A DNA stretch of 64,000 nt from Pseudomonas pharyngis (GTDB lineage Bacteria; Pseudomonadota; Gammaproteobacteria; Pseudomonadales; Pseudomonadaceae): positions 1 to 64,000 of the forward strand of contig NZ_BQID01000005.1 in NCBI RefSeq assembly GCF_021602345.1, given 5' to 3'. Positions within the stretch are counted from its first letter, which is position 1. Each line of letters starts with the position of its first letter. Made by a program: the position numbers and the translations under genes. Of the stretch, positions 25,279 to 33,173 are shown one piece after another. Below the pieces are notes generated by a model, which was not told where the DNA came from, did no database searches, and saw only the letters and a list, made by a program, of their open reading frames with translations.

Positions 25279-26508
25279 TTATCCCTTGACGCACACCACC
25301 TGACGCAGGGTATGCAACACCTCAACCAGCTCACGCTGGGCGTGCATGACTTTGTCGATGTCCTTGTAGGCCATCGGAATTTCATCGATCACCGCAGCGT
25401 CCTTGCGGCATTCAACGTGCGCGGTGGCACGGATCTGATCTTCGACGGTAAAGGTGTTTTTGGCCTTGGTACGGCTCATGGTCCGACCGGCACCGTGGCT
25501 GCAGGAGCAAAACGATTCCTCGTTACCCAGCCCGCGCACGATGAAACTCTTGGCGCCCATCGAACCGGGAATGATCCCCAACTCGCCCTTTTTCGCCGAC
25601 ACCGCGCCTTTGCGGGTGACCAGAATGTCCTCGCCGAAATGCCGCTCTTTCTGCACGTAGTTGTGGTGGCAGTTCACCGCTTCCAGCGCGACGTCGAATG
25701 GCTTGCGGATGATCTGCCGCGTGGCCTGAATCACCGCTTGCATCATCAGCGCACGGTTCTGTTTGGCGAAATCCTGGGTCCAGCCCACCGCCTCCACGTA
25801 GTCATCAAAATGCCGGCTGCCTTCTTCGAAGTACGCCAGGTCACGATCCGGCAGGTTGGCGATGTGCTGACGCATATCCGCCTGGGCCATCTGGATGAAC
25901 AGGTTGCCGATGGCGTTGCCGACACCGCGCGAGCCGCTGTGCAACATGAACCAGACCCGGTTGGCCTCATCCAGGCACACTTCGATGAAGTGGTTACCGC
26001 TGCCCAATGTTCCGAGGTGCCCGCGGTTGTTGGTGTTGGCCAGTTTCGGGTACTTGTCGGTGATCGCCTTGAACCGTGGATTCAGCGACGCCCAGGCCTG
26101 ATCGGCCTGTTGCGGAATCTCGTCCCAGGCGCCTTTGTCACGGCGCGACCGGGTCGAACTGCGGCCATGGGGCACCGCTTGTTCGATGGCACTGCGCAGC
26201 CCGTGCAGGTTGTCCGGCAGATCGGCCGCCGTCAGCGAAGTTCGCGCGGCAATCATGCCGCAACCGATGTCCACCCCGACCGCAGCCGGGATGATCGCGC
26301 CGACCGTGGGAATCACGCTGCCGATGGTCGAGCCCTTGCCCAGATGGACGTCCGGCATGACCGCCAGATGTTTGAAGATGAAGGGCATCTTCGCCGTGTT
26401 CATCAACTGCTCGCGCGCTTCGCTTTCCACCGGGACGCCTTCGGTCCAGAGCTTGATCGGCTTGCCGTTGGCGACTTCCAGCAGTTGGTAAGTGTGTTCT
26501 TTCATCAT
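25279..26508 (-). CDS. rtcB: RNA ligase RtcB
   Basis: 409 residues. Metal and active-site motifs of RtcB are all present: PDVHLGKGSTIGSVIP, VGVDIGCGMIAARTS with the Cys ligand, GSGNHFIEVCLDE, the catalytic histidine in SHGAGRTMSRTKA, and NCHHNYVQ. RtcB joins 2',3'-cyclic-phosphate or 3'-phosphate RNA ends to 5'-OH ends using GTP and Mn2+. The start is one of two adjacent ATGs. The 235 bases upstream contain the tandem structured RNA domains described separately. Confidence 0.96.
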   Translation of the reverse strand: MMKEHTYQLLEVANGKPIKLWTEGVPVESEAREQLMNTAKMPFIFKHLAVMPDVHLGKGSTIGSVIPTVGAIIPAAVGVDIGCGMIAARTSLTAADLPDNLHGLRSAIEQAVPHGRSSTRSRRDKGAWDEIPQQADQAWASLNPRFKAITDKYPKLANTNNRGHLGTLGSGNHFIEVCLDEANRVWFMLHSGSRGVGNAIGNLFIQMAQADMRQHIANLPDRDLAYFEEGSRHFDDYVEAVGWTQDFAKQNRALMMQAVIQATRQIIRKPFDVALEAVNCHHNYVQKERHFGEDILVTRKGAVSAKKGELGIIPGSMGAKSFIVRGLGNEESFCSCSHGAGRTMSRTKAKNTFTVEDQIRATAHVECRKDAAVIDEIPMAYKDIDKVMHAQRELVEVLHTLRQVVCVKG

Positions 26509-26520
26509 CTCGATTCTTCA

Positions 26521-26550
26521 GGTAGTTCCACCGGCGTTCGCCGGCAGATT
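26521..26550 (-). ncRNA. Third copy of the rtc RNA hairpin, in the rtcB leader
   Basis: Read leftward, CCGGCG-AA-CGCCGG (26531-26544) is followed by TGGAACTACC. This repeats the hairpin-plus-GRTGGnnnTAC motif of the two domains to its right, but with no long-range closing helix. It lies 12 bases upstream of the rtcB start and could affect ribosome access. Confidence 0.5.
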
Positions 26551-26645
26551 CAAAAAAGGTGGCACGACAAAGGTTGATGACTGTTGCGCGTTGCCGCGCA
26601 CCGGGGTTAGCCGGCCTCAGATGTACAGCCATCGGCATTCGTGCC
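26551..26645 (-). ncRNA. Structured RNA domain 2 of the rtc operon, ending in a U-run
   Basis: Read leftward, GGCACGA (26639-26645) pairs with TCGTGCC (26561-26567) and closes an 80-nt domain. Inside are a CCGG-CTAACC-CCGG hairpin and TGCGCG-GCAA-CGCGCA with a GNRA-like tetraloop. ACC and six T follow the closing helix, as in a transcript 3' end. The 5' strand also has a local partner (GGCA-CGAA-TGCC, 26634-26645), so two exclusive folds exist. In Salmonella the Ro60-like Rsr operon carries Y RNAs beside rsr; this may be a Y-RNA-like (YrlA) molecule. Identity is inferred from position and structure. Confidence 0.6.
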
Positions 26646-26650
26646 GTCAC

Positions 26651-26710
26651 GAGCACTGACAAGGGGTTGGTGAGACGTCTTGGATGTAGTCCCACCGGCA
26701 TTCAGTGCCC
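26651..26710 (-). ncRNA. Structured RNA domain 1 of the rtc operon
   Basis: Read leftward, GGGCACTGA (26702-26710) pairs with TCAGTGCTC (26651-26659, one G-U), closing a 60-nt domain. Inside, GGTGGGAC pairs with GTCTCACC. The beginning GGCACTGAATGCCGGTGG repeats the opening motif of domain 2 and, as there, can instead form a local GGCA/TGCC hairpin. It starts 34 bases after the rsr stop. Together with domain 2 it looks like a tandem pair of small RNAs processed from or terminating within the operon. Confidence 0.55.
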
Positions 26711-26743
26711 GTGACAAATCAATTCATTGGGCGGCTCATCGCC

Positions 26744-28291
26744 TCATCCCATGCTTTCAATCGCTTCGACCCAGTGCTGCGGTCCGTACAGGCCGGCAGT
26801 GAACTGCTCGATCACATCGAACACCGCGTCACTGAAACCGCCGACATTCAGGATGTCGTCACGATCCGCCGCTGGTGTCGCCCAACCCGGTTGCAGGTCA
26901 ATGCAAATCAGGCGTGCCTGAGGGTTGATCCGCTTGATCCGTTCCCATTGCAGCATCGTCTCGCTGGCGCCCTGGCGTCGCGCATCGATCCAGGATTCGT
27001 TGTCCGACACCATGATCAGCGTATCGACCCTGGCCTTGCTGTCCGCCAGTTTCTTCAACGGCGCCGAGCAGCAGGTTCCGCCGCCGAAAATGCCCGCAAG
27101 CTTTTCAGCATTGCTGATCACACTGTCGCGCGGGTTGAGGGTGATATCCACCACCTTCCATTCGAACGGCATCACCCGCGCCGTCGGCTGTTTACGCAAC
27201 ACCGCCGCCGTGATCAACGCCGCCACATCGATGCAGCGCACCGCGGTGGTCGCGCCCTGACGGTAACCGGTCAGCGGGCTACCCATCGAGCCGGAAACAT
27301 CCGGGCAAATTACCACCGCACCCTGAAGCTTCGGCACATTGGTCAACGACAGCTCCAGCGCATCCTGCAAAGCCTCACGAATCAGCGCCGGCACTTCATC
27401 GCCAACCATCCGGTACGCCGCCAGCAACTGGTACGGATACACCCGCGCTTTAGCGACCGCTTCAGGATCCGCCAACCGCGCGGCCACGTATTCGGTGCAA
27501 CCCGGTACTTCAAAAGCGCCGTGGCGCGCCAGCGTATTGAGGTTGATGCGCAGGCCCTGCCAGCCCATGTTCCGCGCCTGAGCTGCCCATTGTTCCTTGC
27601 TCAAGGTTTCGTTACCGAGCAATTGAAACGGCACTTCAGGCACTTGATCACTCGCACCGCTGCGAAAGGCCAGCAAATCGCGAGTCAGTGCGGGCAGCGC
27701 CTGTGCATCCATCGGTTTACCGATCACCCAGGCAAAAAACGCTTCGCGCCAAGCCTCGGACGGTTTTGGGTGAACCATCTTCACCACATCCGCCAGCGAA
27801 GGCTGATTGCCGATCGATGCCTGCAACAACTGTCGCTCGGTTGCACTGTTCAGCCAGTTCTGCACCAGACGCTTGGGTTGGGAGCCGAGGGAGCGGCGAC
27901 CGGTGGCGCCACTGCGCAGGATCTGCACGAAGTTGCGCAGCATCTTGCCGCTGTCCACGACCTGCCCGAACACCTCTGGCACCAAAGCCGAACGCTGAGC
28001 CGTCAGCGCCGCCAGCAACAACGCTGGCATGTCTTTCATATGACCCTTTTGACGGGCGTAGAGAGCGGCATTCGCCACGAAGCGGCTGTCCAGTTCCGCC
28101 ACCAGCTTCAACACCTGATCCAACTGACTTTGTGCGGATGCGTAAAAGGTGGAATTCAGGCAACCGGTGACTGCCAACTGTGCCAGTTGATGCTTGGGCG
28201 TATAGGCATAAGCCGCGGCTCCGGAAGCATTCAAGGTGTCGCACGCCGGCAGGGTTTTCGATTGCGTATTGAAGAGGTTGAAGTTGGCCAT
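26744..28291 (-). CDS. rsr: Ro60-like TROVE-domain RNA-binding protein (Rsr)
   Basis: 515 residues. Residues 15-320 are the helical TROVE ring (AQLAVTGCLNSTFYASAQSQ, KGHMKDMPALLLAALTAQRS, RLINLNTLARHG-like RINLNTLARHGAF). Residues 325-515 form a von Willebrand A domain with an intact MIDAS (CPDVSGSMGS, Asp 331, Ser 333, Ser 335). Bacterial Ro proteins bind Y RNAs and misfolded RNA and work with exonucleases in RNA quality control. It is the first gene of the sigma-54 operon, upstream of the structured RNA and rtcB. Confidence 0.93.
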   Translation of the reverse strand: MANFNLFNTQSKTLPACDTLNASGAAAYAYTPKHQLAQLAVTGCLNSTFYASAQSQLDQVLKLVAELDSRFVANAALYARQKGHMKDMPALLLAALTAQRSALVPEVFGQVVDSGKMLRNFVQILRSGATGRRSLGSQPKRLVQNWLNSATERQLLQASIGNQPSLADVVKMVHPKPSEAWREAFFAWVIGKPMDAQALPALTRDLLAFRSGASDQVPEVPFQLLGNETLSKEQWAAQARNMGWQGLRINLNTLARHGAFEVPGCTEYVAARLADPEAVAKARVYPYQLLAAYRMVGDEVPALIREALQDALELSLTNVPKLQGAVVICPDVSGSMGSPLTGYRQGATTAVRCIDVAALITAAVLRKQPTARVMPFEWKVVDITLNPRDSVISNAEKLAGIFGGGTCCSAPLKKLADSKARVDTLIMVSDNESWIDARRQGASETMLQWERIKRINPQARLICIDLQPGWATPAADRDDILNVGGFSDAVFDVIEQFTAGLYGPQHWVEAIESMG

Positions 28292-28333
28292 CGTGGCGTC
28301 TCGCTGTGTTGTCCTGTTCGTTGCGAGAGGTAT

Positions 28334-28349
28334 TGCAGCCGCTGTGCCA
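28334..28349 (-). promoter_or_regulatory. Sigma-54 promoter of the rsr-rtc operon
   Basis: On the minus strand the sequence is TGGCACAGCGGCTGCA. The -24 half TGGCAC and -12 half TGCA match the consensus TGGCACRNNNNTTGCW at all but one fixed base. The -12 element is 43 bases before the rsr start codon. It agrees with the neighbouring RtcR, a sigma-54 activator. Confidence 0.85.
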
Positions 28350-28496
28350 GTTTTTGAAAACGTTCGTGAATTATTTTTATCTATTTGATTTTAAAGAGTT
28401 TTATTTTAAGAACGAGCATTCCTGAATTTTCGTCACGACAGATAACACCCTCGAAGACTATCATTGGCTATCGTCATTTATCTTTCAGGATAATCA

Positions 28497-30098
28497 ATGT
28501 CCAGCAAGCGCACCGTCGCCATCGGTTTCATCGGCGCCACCCTCGATCGCGTAGGCAAAGGCGCCAATCGCTGGAACCATTGGCGACCTAGCGTGAGCCT
28601 GTGCCAGCAACCGGACGTATTGATCCATCGCTTGGAACTGATACACGGCACGGACGCCCGGGACGCGAGCCTGGCCGAACGCATTCGCGAGGACATCCGT
28701 CAGGTGTCGCCGGGCACGGAAGTGCGCCTGCACCCGATGGCGTTGCGCAACCCCTGGGATTTCGAGGAGGTCTACGGCGCACTTCACGACTTCACCTCCG
28801 AGTACACCTTCGATACCGAGCGTGAGGACTATCTGGTGCACATCACCACGGGGACCCACGTCGCGCAGATCTGCTGGTTCTTGCTGACCGAGGCGCGCTA
28901 CCTGCCCGCGCGCCTGATCCAGACCTCTCCCGCCCGCCGCCAGAGCGAAGAAGAACCAGCCACCGGCACCCACGCCCTGATCGACCTGGATCTGTCGCGC
29001 TACGACCGGATTGCCTCACGCTTCACCCACAAACGTCTGGAAGGCCTGGAATTTCTCAAGTCCGGCATCGCCACCCGCAATACAGCGTTCAACCGCTCGA
29101 TCGAGCAAATCGAACGCGTGGCCGTGCGCTCCAAAGCGCCGATGCTGCTGATCGGCCCGACTGGCGCCGGCAAATCCTTTCTCGCCCGACGTATCTACGA
29201 GCTCAAACGCAGTCGCCATCAAATGCAGGGGCGTTTCGTTGAAGTGAACTGCGCGACCCTGCGTGGCGATGGGGCAATGTCCGCGCTGTTCGGCCACGTC
29301 AAAGGCGCCTTTACCGGCGCGCAAAACGCCCGCGATGGTCTGCTGCGAGCGGCTGACGGCGGCATGTTGTTTCTCGACGAGATCGGCGAGCTGGGCGCGG
29401 ACGAACAAGCCATGCTGCTCAAGGCCATCGAAGAGAAGCGCTTCTTCCCGCTGGGCTCGGACAAGGAGGTCGACAGCGACTTCCTGATCATCGCCGGCAC
29501 CCACCGCGACCTGCGCAGTCGCGTCGCCGAAGGTCTGTTCAGGGAAGATCTCTACGCACGGATCAACCTCTGGACGTTCGACCTGCCAGGCCTGGCGGGT
29601 CGCCGCGAAGACATCGAACCCAACATCGATTTCGAGCTCGAACGCCATGCTCGCGAACACGGCCAACTGGTGCGCTTCAACCTTGAAGCTCGACGGCGCT
29701 ACTTGAGTTTCGCCAGCTCACGGGAAGCTGCGTGGCTGGGCAATTTCCGCGAGCTTTCGGCCTCGATCACGCGCATGGCGACGCTGGCCGACAGCGGGCG
29801 AATCGATGAAGCGCAGGTCGAGGAGGAAATTGATCGGCTGCGGTATGCGTGGGGCCTGGCGCAACCGGCCGGGATGACGAATGATCTGCCGGGCGATGCG
29901 CAGACGCTGGACCTGTTCGATCGGCTGCAATTGAAGGCGGTGCTCGAGGTTTGCAGACAGGCAGACAGCTTGTCGGATGCCGGCAGGCGACTGTTCGGTG
30001 TGTCGCGACAGGCCAAGGCGCAGCCCAACGATGCGGACCGATTGAGGAAGTACCTCGGACGGTTCGGCATTGAGTGGAGCCAGTTGCGAGAGCAGTGA
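28497..30098 (+). CDS. rtcR: Sigma-54-dependent activator RtcR
   Basis: 533 residues. Residues 1-185 are the CARF-type sensor found in RtcR, with HITTGTHVAQICWFLL as the ligand-loop segment. The AAA+ domain has Walker A GPTGAGKS (220-227), the sigma-54 contact GAFTGA (270-275) and Walker B LFLDEIGEL (near 294). A C-terminal helix-turn-helix region follows. RtcR activates rtc operons when RNA damage produces certain RNA ends; CARF domains bind RNA ends or cyclic oligoadenylate-like ligands. It is divergent from rsr with 205 bases between, and AGGA precedes its ATG. Confidence 0.95.
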   Translation: MSSKRTVAIGFIGATLDRVGKGANRWNHWRPSVSLCQQPDVLIHRLELIHGTDARDASLAERIREDIRQVSPGTEVRLHPMALRNPWDFEEVYGALHDFTSEYTFDTEREDYLVHITTGTHVAQICWFLLTEARYLPARLIQTSPARRQSEEEPATGTHALIDLDLSRYDRIASRFTHKRLEGLEFLKSGIATRNTAFNRSIEQIERVAVRSKAPMLLIGPTGAGKSFLARRIYELKRSRHQMQGRFVEVNCATLRGDGAMSALFGHVKGAFTGAQNARDGLLRAADGGMLFLDEIGELGADEQAMLLKAIEEKRFFPLGSDKEVDSDFLIIAGTHRDLRSRVAEGLFREDLYARINLWTFDLPGLAGRREDIEPNIDFELERHAREHGQLVRFNLEARRRYLSFASSREAAWLGNFRELSASITRMATLADSGRIDEAQVEEEIDRLRYAWGLAQPAGMTNDLPGDAQTLDLFDRLQLKAVLEVCRQADSLSDAGRRLFGVSRQAKAQPNDADRLRKYLGRFGIEWSQLREQ

Positions 30099-30233
30099 AG
30101 CATGGCCGTAATTATCTGTACCGTTGAGATAAACTGCGCCGCATCGCGATACGGTACCCGCCCGTCAGTTGACCGGCACTTTACCCCGCGTCAGAACTTC
30201 CAACGTCTATCCACCTGACGCGGAAGCCCGACG

Positions 30234-30491
30234 ATGAACAGAACCATTGCAGCCCTCATGCTTGGAAGTCTTTTATCTGCCACCGCACCGCTGTCGATGG
30301 CGGGAAGCACCGTTCCGCCTACGGGTATTCCCGGGGTCAATCAGGGAGGCACCGAATCCAAGGAAGACAAGGCCGACAAAAAGGGTGAAGAAGCCTCGGG
30401 GTCGAACTCCGGTGCAGAGTCCCATGAAACCGAGAAGGATGCGCAAACATCCAGCGGATCGAAGGATGGAGTTGAAGAAAAGAAACCTTGA
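30234..30491 (+). CDS. Small secreted Glu/Lys/Ser-rich protein
   Basis: 85 residues. A signal peptide (MNRTIAALMLGSLLSATAPLSMAG) is followed by a low-complexity, highly charged tail (KEDKADKKGEEASG and similar) that is surely disordered. It is probably periplasmic. No family is recognised. It stands alone between rtcR and the tRNA-derived att site, with a weak ctgc-aaca-gcag-ttttt stop signal after it. Confidence 0.7.
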   Translation: MNRTIAALMLGSLLSATAPLSMAGSTVPPTGIPGVNQGGTESKEDKADKKGEEASGSNSGAESHETEKDAQTSSGSKDGVEEKKP

Positions 30492-30524
30492 ACGGTTTTA
30501 CTGCAACAGCAGTTTTTCGCGGGC

Positions 30525-30553
30525 ACAAAAAAGCCGATCAAGGTGATCGGCTT
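30525..30553 (-). terminator. Leftward terminator, probably of the former tRNA-Pro gene
   Basis: aagccgatca-agg-tgatcggctt is a perfect 10-bp stem with six A on its left, giving a U-run for leftward transcripts. It lies 27 bases beyond the tRNA 3'-end fragment in the direction of tRNA transcription. Confidence 0.75.
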
Positions 30554-30579
30554 AAGTGTCTGATTCTACTCAGGAATTA

Positions 30580-30624
30580 TGGTCGTGACGGAGTGATTCG
30601 AACACTCGACCCCTAGCACCCCAT
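30580..30624 (-). other. att site: 3' part of tRNA-Pro(GGG), left copy
   Basis: On the minus strand this reads ATGGGGTGCTAG, GGGTC, the T-arm GAGTG-TTCGAAT-CACTC and an acceptor end CGTCACGACCA. The anticodon loop with GGG, the T-arm and the CCA end show a tRNA-Pro(GGG) from the anticodon onward. No 5' half follows on the right, so it is not a tRNA gene. It is repeated with one mismatch at 41283-41327. The pair is the footprint of integration at a tRNA 3' end. Confidence 0.85.
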
Positions 30625-30749
30625 CTCCTTTTTCATACTTCTTGATAGCTTCCAAAATTTTACTCTGGATTTTTCTAAGCTAGTATTTACTTGAGCTCCA
30701 GCGGTGTTCTGCTCTACGAGAGTCCAGTAATGTCCATCAAGAGCCGACG

Positions 30750-30775
30750 TTTTTGTGGGGGTTAAAGTAGGGGGA
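30750..30775 (+). promoter_or_regulatory. Probable integrase arm-type sites
   Basis: tttttgtgggggtt is followed at once by aaagtaggggga, two direct copies of a TGTRGGGG-like motif just upstream of the integrase start. A related block (gagcca..ttttgtaggggt) stands at 41201-41221 inside the other att. Such repeats are where phage integrases bind with their N-terminal arm domain. Confidence 0.45.
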
Positions 30776-30784
30776 GTCCGTTCC

Positions 30785-31243
30785 ATGGCCAAAATCACCA
30801 TCAAAGAACTTGAGTCACTGACCGCCAACGATGCCGGCAAAATCCTCAGGGAGGACGGCAATCTGGCCGGTCGAATCACAGTCCGCAAGGACGGTGTGTC
30901 GGTCAGCTTTTTCTATCGGTATCGGTGGGGCGACCAGAACAAAGAGTACTCCTGCGGGTCATGGCCGCGCAAATCCCTCACGGACATCCGTAAAGCACGC
31001 AACCAGGCCCGGGCGCTCATCGATGAGCAAATCAATCCCAACGAGCAAAAGAAAACCGCCAAGGCACAGGCATACGCCGCTGCTAACGTAGAGGCTGACC
31101 AAGTAAAAGCGACGAAAGTGCAAACGCTGACCGCCCAGGATCTGGCCAAGGCGTGGCCGTTGGATGGCGTGACGCGCAAAGATGGCAATGCTGAATTGCA
31201 GCACCGTTTTAACAAGGACCTATTCGCGATTTGCAATACTTGA
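30785..31243 (+). pseudogene. Truncated tyrosine integrase (N-terminal part)
   Basis: 152 residues. The start (KITIKELESLTANDAGKILR, then SFFYRYRWGDQNKEYSCGSW and SLTDIRKARNQARALIDEQI) is the arm-binding DUF4102 domain of P4-type integrases, followed by the beginning of the core-binding domain (GNAELQHRFNKDLF). It then leaves the family sequence and stops; the catalytic domain with RHRY residues is absent. The island therefore lacks its own working integrase here. It lies directly inside the left att repeat, in the normal place and direction. Confidence 0.85.
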
Positions 31244-31256
31244 ACGATTACTCAAC

Positions 31257-31559
31257 GTGACAAACACAACATTTGATTCCTACAAAACGTATCTACTGGC
31301 GTTTGGTTGGACGCTCAAGGCCTTCCACCACGATGACCTCGTGAAAGATCAGGATGCATAAGGTACGTGGGCTAAACGGCGAGAAACAATCAGGGAAAAC
31401 TTTGAGCGTCAGAGTGAGGATTACCGTCAGGATCGCAGCTACAACCTAATCTTTGCCTTCTTGGTGCCTGGAACAGCTGAAAAGCTTGCCCAAAGACTGG
31501 AGTGGAAGTTATCCAGTCGATTTATCGAGGGAAATCCATTTAATGGCGCTACTGGATAA
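31257..31559 (+). pseudogene. Small island gene interrupted by a stop codon
   Basis: A GTG-started frame reads TNTFDSYKTYLLAFGWTLKA ... LVKDQDA, meets TAA at 31359-31361, and continues in the same frame with GTWAKRRETIRENFERQSED to a stop at 31557-31559. The two parts together would give 99 residues of even, protein-like composition, so I take it as one gene with a nonsense mutation. It may also be two peptides. Function unknown. Confidence 0.55.
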
Positions 31560-31699
31560 TAACTTAACCGCCATTAAAAAGTAGATATAGCGATAAATCA
31601 TGAACTGCAGCTTTTGCCCTTAAACCACCGACAGGACCAAAAGCTGCATATCTATACCAACGGAAAAGCCAGAATTATTCCAGGGAATTATTTAGCTCT

Positions 31700-32821
31700 C
31701 TACTCTACCCTACTCCGATCTTCTACATAATCATCATTAATCACCAAGGCGCCGTTGACCAAATACAATTCAATCTTCTCCTTCCAAGTTATTCGCTCCA
31801 GGAGATCGAGGCCATCAAGTTTCTGATCTAGAGCTGCAGAAAGCCTACTCTCCAGTAATTCCCTACCAGCGTCGTGCTGTTGAAGGAATACTTTTATTTC
31901 GTCATACTCTCGGCGTGTAATATCCCGATTATCCATCTCTTTCTTAAGCTGTTCACTACCATTTTCCAAGGTTCTGAAGACATCATCCAAACAGCTTCGC
32001 AATTCATTGATAGCCTTACCAAGCGAGCGGCGCTGACGATGAATATTCAACTCCGAATAATTCCCACTCAACAATACTTCACATATTCGCCCGGCCACCA
32101 AGCTTTCAAACAAAAGAAACACTGGGTGCTGCATAATCTGACGATCTAAAAACAATCGAACATCTAACTGCTGAGGATTGTAATATTGATTGCTTTGATA
32201 GTAGACATAGTACCCAGCAGGCCAGCCCGATAACAACTTCTGAAAACTGCATCGCTCTGAAACAAAGAGTTCATAACACTCATCATTCGACCTTATGAGC
32301 CGCGCAAGATGAATATCTCTAAGAGCGCTATCAATGGACACCAACGGAATACACTCAAAACAATCAACGATTACTTTCGTAATGCGTTCGAAACGCGCTC
32401 GGTCAACCTGAGGCTGGTGATTTCCCTTTTCTTCACCAATACGTGAAATATAAGAAAGCTCTTTTCTTAACAACCGAAAAACGGCCAAAGAAAGCAGGCT
32501 CGGCAGTATTGCACCATCAAAGAGCGCGGGCAGGACTTTTAACTCAGCAACACTGTCAAGTCTTCCACGCTCAACAACTGTAGTCGTTAAGAGTCCTGCC
32601 AACTCTTTACTCTGTATAGTCATAAGCTCTCGAGACGAATCTTTTTTGAAAGTGATTCTATGCAGCTCACCTGACCGAGTTCCACCTAGGTTTTTGTTGA
32701 ACTGTTGTGTGAGCGAGGCCAGCAACTCAGAATCATTTACTAACAACGGATTGGGCATCAACCTTTTAATCTCGGGATTACACTCAAAAATTACCGCGAC
32801 CTCTTTTGGCAATTCACTCAT
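31700..32821 (-). CDS. Island protein of unknown function, 373 aa
   Basis: A soluble, mostly helical protein with no signal peptide or recognised motif. Notable stretches are a Leu-rich helix (LKVLPALFDGAILPSLLSLAVF), a Tyr-rich segment (PAGYYVYYQSNQYY) and a charged, coiled-coil-like C-terminal third (RQRRSLGKAINELRSCLDDV, KKEMDNRDITRREYDEIKVF). Codon use is AT-richer than in the chromosome to the left, which suggests transfer. It is the left-most intact cargo gene, 352 bases after the PIN-protein gene on the same strand. Confidence 0.75.
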   Translation of the reverse strand: MSELPKEVAVIFECNPEIKRLMPNPLLVNDSELLASLTQQFNKNLGGTRSGELHRITFKKDSSRELMTIQSKELAGLLTTTVVERGRLDSVAELKVLPALFDGAILPSLLSLAVFRLLRKELSYISRIGEEKGNHQPQVDRARFERITKVIVDCFECIPLVSIDSALRDIHLARLIRSNDECYELFVSERCSFQKLLSGWPAGYYVYYQSNQYYNPQQLDVRLFLDRQIMQHPVFLLFESLVAGRICEVLLSGNYSELNIHRQRRSLGKAINELRSCLDDVFRTLENGSEQLKKEMDNRDITRREYDEIKVFLQQHDAGRELLESRLSAALDQKLDGLDLLERITWKEKIELYLVNGALVINDDYVEDRSRVE

Positions 32822-33173
32822 AAGATGCTCCTCAATTTTACGGCCTGGGCAACTTTAAGCGTATGCCATCAACCTAGATCTATCGCATTTCGCCATTCTG
32901 GCATCACAGCTAGATATTTTTTCTTTTACACGCATAAAATCCATCTAAAGATTTTGCTCCGACCCGAGTTGTCCTATGGGGGCATTCAGAAAAACTCAAG
33001 GAGATTTTTAATAAGGCGCGCTCAAACTAGCTTTTAATCCAACCCCAAGATCATTTTGGCAAAATGAGCAACCTCTGGGCGTTCCGATGTGAAATATCGA
33101 AATCGCGTTGGTAGTTGACAGCCGGAGTCTTACTAAGCCCCCGGCTTCAGGCCTATGCACTTGTAAAAAATAT
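32822..33173. other. Non-coding gap in the island
   Basis: 352 AT-rich bases between two leftward genes. Short open frames on both strands show no protein-like composition. An agccgg...ccggct inverted repeat near 33120-33147 could end the PIN-gene transcript but has no T-run. The promoter of the 373-aa gene should be near its right end around 32830-32900. I see nothing else. Confidence 0.5.

Noticed and set aside
26705-28357. 550-residue rightward frame opposite rsr
   Set aside because: The leftward frame carries full TROVE and von Willebrand A motifs; the rightward one is His/Arg/Gln-rich shadow sequence.
28497-30098. CARF-domain protein as part of a type III CRISPR system
   Set aside because: The CARF domain is fused to a sigma-54 AAA+ activator and stands next to rtcB and rtcA. 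It is RtcR, and no CRISPR array or cas gene is present.
30580-30624. Complete tRNA-Pro gene
   Set aside because: Only the part from the anticodon to the 3' end is present, at both this site and 41283-41327. The D-arm and the 5' acceptor strand are missing.
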